Assembly: GCF_964340395.1 (NCBI RefSeq)
Contig: NC_135556.1
Location: 25,950,223 to 25,985,222, forward strand
Source of the DNA: Glandiceps talaboti
Taxonomy: Eukaryota > Hemichordata > Enteropneusta > Spengelidae
DNA length: 35,000 bases
Reading direction: 5' to 3'
Positions 22,063 to 32,419 of the stretch are shown piece after piece. The first letter of the stretch is position 1; the number at the start of each line of letters is the position of its first letter. Both the position numbers and the translations under genes were made by a program. Below the pieces are notes generated by a model. The model saw only the letters and a list, made by a program, of their open reading frames with translations. It made no database searches and was not told the origin of the DNA.

Positions 22063-25000
22063 GTAGGGAGCCCTAAATGATAATTGATTTCCGTGAATAC
22101 CCGGATTTCCTACACACCTTGTAGAATGAACCAAGACCCCGCAAGCTTGAACTGTCCGTCTCCGTTTCGTACATTTTCTACAGTCTTTGTAACATTGTGA
22201 AATAAGACCGACTGATTACTTCCTGACCTCCATTTTGAATTTGGAGCCTAACAACTTCTCACGAGAAAATGCGAGATCTCGATTTGGGGAGAAATCTGAA
22301 AAGCAATTTCCCCTGCCCTGGCTCTATGCATCATCTCATTGTTTAACCGGTGTATGTCATATTGATATAAATGTGAAAACAGTGCATAGAATAAAGGAAA
22401 TGAAAGTGAGTTTCAAATGAAAAGAAAAGAGTGAATAAACATCACACGTGAAGAATTTTAATCACAAAGTAATACAATCAGCTTGAATACCCACAGAAAG
22501 TTGTAAACAAGTCCCAGGGTCAGTCGAGGTCATTCATTCGTACTCATTCATTCGATCATAACAAATCGTGGTAATGGTGTGAATATAAATAAGCCAGAGA
22601 TATGTGGCACTTTTCATTCGCTCTAATGAAACTTGATTTTCAAATTAAATGAAATGCAGCGAAAATATTTTTTAGAAACATTTGACAGCTGTAATTTACG
22701 AATACTCATGTTCGGAGAAGAGATTGTGAAAACAAATGAAAAACCCGGAAGTAGGTTCCGTGCAAGGACGGGCACTCGTCATTTCTATTTTTACTCATGT
22801 AGATCATATATGGCTACATTTTTGATGATATTTACTGTGCAGCCGACTATACCGCTTAAAGTGCAACACAAATTCTAAACATGTTCTCTCTGCAAAATGT
22901 ACTTCTCTGGATTGCCTCACGAACACGAGTTGTCCCAACAGGTACGTACTATAGGTCCATCATCCATGGATCCTCAATAACAATACTGATAGATCCATGG
23001 TAAGACCACGGTAAGACTAGAACATGGATGTAATATCTGGTATCGCTTTAGTCCTGTTGCTTGCTCGATTCTGACGTTCTCAATTCCTCTCCTATGGAGG
23101 GGGGGGGGGCGTATGGCATTTCTTAGATTGTTGTTTTCCATGTCTACAGGCTCAAATGTAACGTTTTGACTAGTCAACGGTTACTCTAGCTATGGCCAGT
23201 ACTGTACTTGACTATTTTACAGTTAATACATTTTTACATTTTTACATTCTAGGGTTGCATGAAATACATTCTATGATCGCGCGATGGTTTGGGGAGCTTA
23301 GTTGGATCATATCAGAACTAATTTTTTTTTGAGAAACAACATTTTAGCATTTAAAAAATAATTAAACAAGATATGAGAAATTATTAATAGAAAAAATCTC
23401 TTCACTCTATATAGTTATCTTTTTCCTCTTTCAGGTCATCTTGGGTCATACAGAACTGCAACAACATTGACCAATCCAGGAGCATTTAATGAAATGGTAA
23501 AATCAGTTATACCACCTTTGAGCTCTGACAAGCACAAAGGTCAAGCAGGAAGAGTTGCAACTATTGGTGGATCAAGAGACTACACTGGAGCTCCATACTT
23601 TGCCGCTCTGTCAGCTTTAAGATTAGTAAGTTAAAGGTTCTATACTTAAAGATCAGTAAGTTAAAGGTTCTATATTTAAAGATTAGTAAGTTAAAGGTTC
23701 TATACTTTGCTGCTTTGTCAGATAGTAAAATCCAAAAAATCCAAACCTAAGTTGGAATGGCTCACACAACCCCTAAAGTGGTTTAATTAATGTTTCTAAT
23801 GTACAATATTGGTCCACAAAAGGCATATCCCTGCATCACAACTTATTTGTATCCACCAGGGCAGGTTACCTTGCCAGGAATCATTAATTCTTTGCATGTA
23901 TATATTGTATATCGGTTACTTTACCCGAGTTGTGTCATTGTTGGTTTTTTTTGTTTGTTTTTTCAGGGATGTGATCTGTCTCATGTGTTTTGTACAAGTG
24001 ATGCATCTCCTGTTATCAAATCCTACAGTCCAGAGCTTATAGTCCATCCCTTCCTGTAAGTATATCTGTATAGCATTACTAAACTTTGTTAAGTTATGTT
24101 TGAAAACTTCAGGCTGCAATTCAGTGTACACACTGTGTACAGTCAATCTGGTGCATTTAGTAATCTGATTGATACACATGCTGCTCTGGGTCCCATGCTA
24201 CGAAAACTTAACACATACCCACATGTAAAGGCTCTCATGAGTCATACAAAACTTTCTGAACAGAAATTTCCATGATGTACAAAAGACAGTGATCTCTGAT
24301 ATCATGCAAATAATCCAACTTTAATATGGTGGGCAAACTTTGGATTGGTAAGATTCAGAGCTTACATAGTGATTGCAATATGTTGCTTTGTGTTCGTCAG
24401 CAAATCAAAAGCACTTAACTCTGATGATGTGCATCTGGTGACTATTTAACTTTACATGTAATGTGCTGCTAAAGATCATTTTATGTCAGTACTTTTGCAC
24501 AACATCATTATTCCAAGAATTGTGTGTGTGTAGAAATGTCATTACTACCATAATCATTATTACAATAAGTTGGGTATATTTTTTATTTGTAGAGTTTTGG
24601 TGTTGAGAAGACTGGCCAGATTGTAATTAATCTATATATGTCTTGCATAGTGTGTGTGGCTTAGAGAAATCAAGCCAGATTCATATTATTGTCTTTAAGA
24701 GTGACAGTCAGAATATCGTTTCATTCCTTTCTTTGTACATGTTATCACTTCTTGACATTTCATATCTCTATATCCAGTGATCGAAAGACTGCCATTGAAG
24801 ATATTTCATCCTGGCTGTACAAATTCCACTCTGTAGTCATTGGTCCAGGCCTTGGAAGAGATAGTGTTATTCTACAAAATGTTAAGGTAAATTATAGAAA
24901 AATGCACATACATATATGACGTTTGTGTACAAAGCAATTTGGAAGGAATTCCTGGATGGAGAGTTCACCTGTTGTGTCAACCCCTCATTAGTCTTCTCTT

Positions 25001-28000
25001 TGATTAGGGTGTAATAATACAGTGTATGATGTAATTAAAGTCTACATCACCTGTTGTTCCTCCTGATAATTTCCAAAAATGTAAATTTATACTAACCAGC
25101 ACAACAGAACCCAACCCAGCCCAACCCAACCCAACCCATCCCAGCTCAACCCAGCCCAACCCAACCCAACCCAACCCATCCCAGCCCAACCCAACCCAGC
25201 CCAGCTCAACCCAGCCCAACCCAACCCAACCCAACCCAACCCATCCCAGCTCAACCCAACCCAACCCAACCCAACCCATCCCAGCTCAACCCAGCCCAAC
25301 CCAACCCAATCCAACCCATCCCAGCTCAACCCAACCCAACCCATCCCAGCTCAACCCAACCCAACCCAACCCAACCCAGCTCAACCCAACCCAACCCAAC
25401 CCAACCCATCCCAGCTCAACCCAACCCAACCCAACTTAACCCAGCCCAGCCCAACCCAACCCAATCCAACCCAACCCAACCCAACCCAACCCCCAAAACC
25501 AGAAAATCTAATGAGTTCAAAACTGAAGAGATACAAGTAGAGGTTGTACAAAACCTGAATTGGTAAAAAATTCCTTGTGATTTGACCTTGCATAGACAGT
25601 GTTTTTCAAAGGCTGAATCAGTATAAAAATATGATGATAATAAAGTGTAGATCTGTCACAGAATTTTGATGTGTTTTAATCTTGATGTAATTGTAATTGT
25701 ATGTTGTTTGAATTCCAGGCTATAATCAATAAATGCAGAGAGCTTGATATACCACTGGTTATCGATGCTGTAAGTATGAAATGGAAATATCTAGTTTGAA
25801 ATTATCATCCAAATAGTCACAAACAGTCACAAAGGTACATCAACTTACTTGTGAAAGATGTTTGAAATTGGTAAACACCTGTGTTGGGTTAGAATTAACA
25901 TTTTGGAAGAGAAATACAGTTGTTTTGCAGAGGTTCAGAGAAAGTTTGTCCTCTACAAGAGAATATGCCTATGTAATCCTCATGGCTTCACTCATTAAGA
26001 AAACACTAATGTGAAAACCTTGGATTGAAGCATGGGCATACGTGTGAATGTTTTGTCATTGCTATTTTATCCCATTGACATTATCACAATTATCCAATAA
26101 CAGCATAAGTTCCTGAATTATGTTTTTGATGTGAAATATTTATATATCTTGTAGGATGGTGTGTTTCTTTTGAGTCAAGAACCTGATATAATCAAAGATT
26201 GCAAAAAAGCTATCCTCACACCTAATGTGGTAGAATTTAAACATCTTTACAACAAAGTGGTAAGTAGATTACATATAATCTGTAGTTCTTTATACATTGG
26301 CTTTCTGTCTGTTGTTTCCTCCAAAAAAGCATGACTGTGTAAGTGTTAAAATTGTCAGATATGCAAATTAGAATAAACAATTATTATATATTGGTAATGG
26401 TATATTCAGATAGTCTGTTGCATCATGGATGATGTAATGCCACCATGTACATGGTATATACCAACAATGTTTTTTTGTTGAACAGTAAGTAGGCAAAATA
26501 TACCCCACCAAAATGTTGTTGTACGAGGTATGGAAATCTATGCAAGTATTACCAGATTTCCCTGCTCTGTTACTGGGCTTGCCAGAACTTAGCAAAAACT
26601 CTGTATGTACCAATTTAACAATTTGTGTAACATAGATTTTGATAAAACATCTTTTGTGTCATTCTTGCAAGCTAAAGTACATTTTTGTTGACGCAATAAA
26701 AAAATACTGAGGGGGGGGGGGCATTAATGAGATGGTATGGAGAGTGGTTTACAATGTTGATTTGTTATTGGAATTAACAGATGGGAGGAGACCCCAATCC
26801 ACAGGAGCCTGTCAATGATGTCATGATTTTGGCAAGGTCGCTTGGAAACGTCACTATTGTCAGGAAAGGTGAAAATGATATCATAGCAGATGGAGATAAC
26901 GGTATGATTAAAGATCATTCACTTTTAATGATGTCACTGAAGTTTGCTAGTAGCCCCCAAAGGGGAGGTGGAGGGGCTATTACAAAGGGTTCTGTACATT
27001 ACAAGGTCACTTGGAAATGTCACTATTGTCAGGAAAGGGGAAAGTGATATAGCAAATGGAGATAATGGTATGATTGAAAAAATCATCTGTTCATGATGTA
27101 AATGAAATTTTCATTTATTTATTTATCAAATGTTTAACTTAACTTAAAGTTTATATGCATTCTTAGCAGAAAATTTGAATGTACATGTAATATACAGCTT
27201 AAAACATACAGAAGTAGACTCAGATAAGTTGTGTTGTTTTGCTATCAGTGGTCTTCTCTTCTTAAGAGGGGTATGCTGATGAATGATGGCCACCCTGACC
27301 CAGCATATCTTACACACTAAGATTATTACAGGTGAACTTATTCAACAAATTGATATACATGCATATTTCACATTGGCGTATAACTGTTTATGTAGTTTTT
27401 CACTATTTATATGACAAAATGATAACTGTTTGTTTGACATGTGTTAACTTGGTATACACTTCCTATTGATAGTATTGGTATGTTGTGGTGAAGGCAGTCC
27501 ACGTCGATGTGGAGGACAGGGGGATATTTTAGCAGGAACTATGGGTACATTTCATAATTGGGCTCATAAAAAATATTCAAGTGAAGAACAAGATAAAGAG
27601 TAAGTTTGAAATACTTTCCTTCTGTTGGTGTTATTTGGTGTTTCCCATCTAATGTTTATTTGCATAATACAACAGGGTTAGAAGTATAAATGGTTCATGT
27701 GGACCACCTCTTTTAGATTTCAGTGGTTCATGTGGACCACCACTTTTAGATTTCAGTGGTTCATGTGGACCACAACTTTTAGATTTCAGTGGTTCATGTG
27801 GACCACCACTTATAGATTTCAGTGGTTCATGTGGACCACCACTTTTAGATTTCAGTGGTTCATGTGGACCACCTCTTTTAGATTAGATTTCAGTCCTAAG
27901 TGGACCACCACTTTTAGATATCAGTGGTTCATGTGGACCACCACTTTTAGATTTCAGTGGTTCATGTGGACCACCTCTTTTAGATTAGATTTCAGTCCTA

Positions 28001-28789
28001 AATGTGGACCACCACTTTTACATATCAGTGGTTCATGTGGACCACCACTTTTAGATTTCAGTGGTTCATGTGGACCACCACTTTTAGATTTCAGTGGTTC
28101 ATGTGGACCACCACTTTTAGATTTCAGTGGTTCATGTTGACCACCACTTTAGATTTCAGTCCTAAATGTGGACCACCACTTTTAGATATCAGTGGTTCAT
28201 GTGGACCACCACTTTTAGATTTCAGTGGTTCATGTGGACCACCACTTTTAGATTTCAGTGGTTCATGTGGACCACCACTTTTAGATTTCAGTGGTTCATG
28301 TTGACCACCACTTTTAGATTTCAGTGGTTCATGTGGACCACCACTTTTAGATTTCAGGGGTTCATGTTGACCACCACTTTAGATTTCAGTGGTTCACAGC
28401 ATGGTGTTGATGCTCAATAATTTAGCCACTAACATCTATCAATGTTCAGTTCACTGCAAATTGACTTTGGCGGTACAAAATGAAAACTCATTGGACTCAA
28501 GACCACTGCTGAAAGCAAACACTGTAACACTGTACGATTTAGTTGCTCAATGATATTTGTGTTCTGGGCATCTTCACAAGCGTTAGTCTTGAGGTGTGTT
28601 ATTTCTTTTCCTTTTTTTCTTTTCAGTCAAATGTTAATGACGTATGGTCCAAATATATGTGCTGCATATGGTGCATGCTTGTTAACCCGACAGTGTGGCA
28701 AGCAAGCATTTTCAAGGTTGGGAAGACAAACAACTACTTCAGACATGATGGAGGAACTTCATGAGGCATTTGTGTACTTGTTTGAGTAG
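21972..28789 (+). CDS. NAXD: NAXD, ATP-dependent (S)-NAD(P)H-hydrate dehydratase
   Basis: This metabolite-repair enzyme converts the damaged (S)-hydrates of NADH and NADPH back to the coenzymes using ATP, working with the epimerase NAXE. Shared exons are 23435-23625, 23967-24055, 24778-24886, 25719-25769, 26155-26259, 26781-26901, 27473-27599 and 28627-28789, preceded by exon 1a (21972-22062) or 1b (22881-22941). All junctions are GT/AG and in phase. The products are 348 or 338 residues; the human protein is about 347. In the 338-residue form, ribokinase-fold motifs are KHKGQAGR (53-60), GPGLGR (136-141), VIDADG (164-169) and the catalytic signature RRCGGQGD (253-260) with the general-base Asp at 260. 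The end, [14 protein letters not shown], is family-typical. Exon 1b adds an Arg-rich, acid-free leader suited to mitochondria; exon 1a does not. Met41 of the 1b form, in a strong context (GAAATGG at 23491-23497), could start a cytosolic form. Confidence 0.94.
22881..22941 (+). CDS. NAXD: NAXD candidate first exon 1b, mitochondrial leader
   Basis: Twenty codons plus one base, [20 protein letters not shown], with A at -3 of the ATG and a consensus donor ACAG|GTACGT in phase 1, matching exon 2. Together with the first 19 residues of exon 2 it has three Arg and no acidic residue before residue 40, the composition of a mitochondrial presequence. It was deduced by reading; no other support is available here. 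Confidence 0.6.
23435..23625 (+). CDS. NAXD: NAXD exon 2
   Basis: Residues 21-84 of the 1b form, including IIPPLSS-like [16 protein letters not shown] and the conserved [14 protein letters not shown]. The acceptor is CTTTCAG and the donor ATTA|GTAAGT, phase 0. The donor and neighbouring bases are repeated twice more downstream at a 30-bp period. Confidence 0.93.
23967..24055 (+). CDS. NAXD: NAXD exon 3
   Basis: Residues 85-113: [20 protein letters not shown] and SPELIVHPF, close to the human sequence. The acceptor is TTTTTCAG and the donor TCCT|GTAAGT, phase 2. Confidence 0.94.
24778..24886 (+). CDS. NAXD: NAXD exon 4
   Basis: Residues 114-150 with the nucleotide-site word VIGPGLGRD. The acceptor is ATCCAG and the donor TAAG|GTAAAT, ending in phase 0. 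Confidence 0.93.
25097..25492. repeat. (CCCAA)n pentamer tract in NAXD intron 4
   Basis: About 400 bp of CCCAA units mixed with CCCAG and CCCAT variants. The minus strand is an almost unbroken run of GGG triplets separated by two bases, which favours G-quadruplexes. The Trp/Gly/Leu/Val open frames on the minus strand are repeat artefacts. Confidence 0.96.
25719..25769 (+). CDS. NAXD: NAXD exon 5
   Basis: Seventeen codons (residues 151-167) ending IPLVIDA. The acceptor is TTCCAG and the donor GCT|GTAAGT. Phase 0 at both ends joins it to the DG of exon 6, completing the VIDADG motif. Confidence 0.92.
26155..26259 (+). CDS. NAXD: NAXD exon 6
   Basis: Residues 168-202, containing [16 protein letters not shown], the family LTPN motif. 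The acceptor is TTGTAG and the donor GTG|GTAAGT, phase 0. Confidence 0.94.
26781..26901 (+). CDS. NAXD: NAXD exon 7
   Basis: Residues 203-242, including [19 protein letters not shown]. The acceptor is TAACAG and the donor AACG|GTATGA, ending in phase 1. A diverged partial copy of this exon and its donor lies about 165 bp downstream. Confidence 0.93.
27003..27115 (+). pseudogene. Partial duplicate of NAXD exon 7 (pseudo-exon)
   Basis: The second half of exon 7 plus about 40 bp of intron is repeated here. The copied coding part still reads [20 protein letters not shown] with one codon lost and the GTATGA donor kept. The original acceptor is absent. The nearest AG (ACAAG) would put the copy out of frame with either exon 6 or exon 7 and reach a stop, so it is probably not used. 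Confidence 0.8.
27473..27599 (+). CDS. NAXD: NAXD exon 8 with catalytic signature
   Basis: Residues 243-284. It carries [15 protein letters not shown], the family's GGxGD catalytic motif. The acceptor is TTGATAG and the donor AAGA|GTAAGT, phase 2. Confidence 0.95.
27690..28395. repeat. 33-bp minisatellite, about 21 copies, NAXD intron 8
   Basis: The unit TGGTTCATGTGGACCACCAC plus TTTTAGATTTCAG recurs, with longer variant units containing TTAGATTAGATTTCAGTCCTAA. Each unit carries a TTTCAG word that resembles a weak 3' splice site. It ends about 230 bp before the real exon 9 acceptor. The stop-free periodic frames (11-residue [11 protein letters not shown]) are artefacts. Confidence 0.96.
28627..28789 (+). 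CDS. NAXD: NAXD exon 9 and stop
   Basis: Residues 285-338 and TAG. The words [28 protein letters not shown] match the human C-terminus. The acceptor is a strong pyrimidine tract ending TTTTCAG. Confidence 0.94.
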
Positions 28790-29006
28790 CATTATAAACA
28801 GGTGTTAATGTCATTCCTTTTATTTAAAGAAGGTAGCCCAGCCAATCTTCCCTAGGGCCCTCAAATCTCTGTGTCTTTCATTTTGACTTTGTACTTGACA
28901 AGTGAAAAAAATAGGAATATATATAATTAATGCAACAATGAATTGATGCATACATAATTGGTGTTTTAAATACTTTACAACATAATTAAAATTAAAATTA
29001 AACTTT

Positions 29007-29012
29007 AATAAA
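29007..29012 (+). terminator. NAXD: Candidate poly(A) signal AATAAA for NAXD
   Basis: The first AATAAA after the stop codon, about 220 bp downstream. Another AATAAA is at 29634-29639. CpG depletion continues to about 29.6 kb, so the longer 3' end is possible. Confidence 0.5.
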
Positions 29013-30280
<1,268 letters not shown>

Positions 30281-30284
<4 letters not shown>

Positions 30285-32395
30285 ATAGTTCCATGCATGA
30301 TATATATGTGTGTGTGTGTGTGCGTGTGAACATGGTTTGATGTAGAAAAGCCCCAGTATCATAGAACTAATCAGCCTTACCAATTGAAAAACAAAATCAT
30401 TTAATACTCAAAAAGTATTATTTTAACTACTTGTTTAATTACCTGATTGTATTTCATATCAAAACTATGTTATCAGCATACTTACGCGTAGCTAACCTAT
30501 AGCGCCCTCTTCGTATATGTTACTGAAACGTTCATTTTTATTTACAAACGGCGCAATAAGCAGTATACATCAAAATACGCTTTTCTAGGATGGTCATGAT
30601 ACAAAATAAAGACGTTATTAGGTATTTATGAATATTCAGCCACCACTGGTGTTTGCACATACAAATGAGAACCAGTTTTGGACCAATATTGTTGCCCTTG
30701 CAGATTAATGTTTCTCCCAGTGTCGTAGGTGGAGGTGGTTTACCGGTTATATTTGCTGATTTTGGAATAAAAAAGGAATGTAAAATCGACAGGACATGGG
30801 GTTTATTCACCCTCGTTGCTAAACTTGCTCGTTCTTTTGTATTATGACCATCCTTGAAGAGAATAGCTCAAAAGCGACTAGTCATTGCATGCATTGTGTA
30901 CCTACGTGATCAAATTTACACGAGCTTAGAGCGTCTGATCAGCAAAATGGAGCCTCTAAGCTGTTGGGTGTGACATCTCCAGCAGGTACGACATCGTTTG
31001 TTCCCTACCTACCTACCTGCGCGCTGCGTGGGTGCGTGCTGGTCTTCGGCTTACCTCATGTTTGGCCATGGTAACGTTTAACCATTATTACAATCGTAAA
31101 TATTGAAATTTAAATCAACCAAAGTGAAATGACCAGGTTTGACACATCGAGTACCATTTAAAATTTTGATGCAAGCAGAATTGGCTACTACTTAGCTAAT
31201 TGGTAAGTACCTCATAGAGTCCGATTCTATATCAAGTCCATCTTATACCCCGAATCAATCTACATGTATGTATCTGGCTACTGCTGATATCGTGAGTACA
31301 GCTTAATCTCAAGGTTTTAGTAAATCGTTTTCTTTTGCATAGTTCGCTGGCCAAGAAATACAGATGCCACACGCGCACAGTGACCAGAAACACTTTAATA
31401 TCCACTGTCTATATTCATACTGCATGCTTTCGAATGTTTAATTTGTTGACGCCGTATCAACTTCACATGTCCTCATTTATTATTGTTCAAAACCCATAAA
31501 CAAAATTTGCAGATTCCTCAAAGCGAAATTCTACGGTATTTTCAAAATGGAGAATTGTTAGGCGCTGTGGTAATTTCAGTCTGTTCGTCTTACATGTACA
31601 TTTGAATATTAGTACGACAAACATCATTTTTAGGCCGAGTAAACAACTCAGTGGTTTAATCAGTAACTTTGTTATCCCATTGTCTACACGCGAGTCAATG
31701 CACTGTGAATGATCATGTGTTCATGCTGAGGTCAAGGGTTGGGGTCATTTGCTGGTCATCAAAGTGAAAACAGCCGTCTCTCTCCAACTGTATGGTGACA
31801 ACAACTATTCTGTTTGTCATCGCGTAAACAAGGTTTATTAGAGTTGCTTTGATGACCAGACATGATTGATTTACTAACATTCACATTACTGAGTCTCATT
31901 TCAAAGCGAGCTGTGCGTGTGGTATATTTTTCACATTTGACAAATCCGTGTAACATTTCGAATGTGTTGTAGGTTAGTTTCGTATATGTGAAAGTAGAAG
32001 TACAATAAACATGGGGAAAAGTTTATACAAGCACAGCTTTGACGTGTGGAATTTCTATATACCGTAATTTTAATAATCGACGTATCATCCAAAAATGTGA
32101 ACAATGTAGACATATACCAAGTCCTTAAATTTTATATATGATATATTTGTCAAGCTGTTGATGTTGAAAGTATATATCACAGTATATACCACTGTTTATG
32201 TATACAGCTGCAGCTTGGTAGTCCTGCTTACAGACGGTGCACGAGTCTATATTACTGACTTGACTATATAGGAGGGACAATTGTCAGAATCGAGTCCCGG
32301 ATTACTCCGTATGCAAGCAGGACTACAGCTTGGGGTGATGTATAGCATTCGTAACAGTTGTATTTACCAGCTTTCAATGTTTTTGTTTTTTTCAG
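30281..32395. other. Intergenic, upstream of glycosyltransferase gene
   Basis: About 2.1 kb with CpG content back to normal. No coding exon was found. A TATA-like TATATAGG lies at about 32264-32271. An inverted repeat (TAGTCCTGCTT near 32223-32233 and AAGCAGGACTA near 32314-32324) flanks it. The promoter or a noncoding 5' exon of the glycosyltransferase gene probably lies here. Confidence 0.45.
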
Positions 32396-32419
32396 ATCAA
32401 CCTATAGTATTTTGTAGCA
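32396..32419 (+). other. 5' UTR part of glycosyltransferase exon
   Basis: A long pyrimidine tract ending TTTTTTTCAG at 32386-32395 looks like a genuine 3' splice site 24 bases before the ATG. An in-frame TAG at 32405-32407 excludes upward extension of the reading frame. It suggests an upstream noncoding exon. Confidence 0.55.

Noticed and set aside
25004-25593. Trp/Gly/Leu-rich minus-strand frames
   Set aside because: Translation of the CCCAA pentamer tract within NAXD intron 4.
27697-28420. Open frames of 84-147 codons with 11-residue periodicity
   Set aside because: Produced by the 33-bp minisatellite between NAXD exons 8 and 9; real exon borders on both sides exclude it from the coding sequence.
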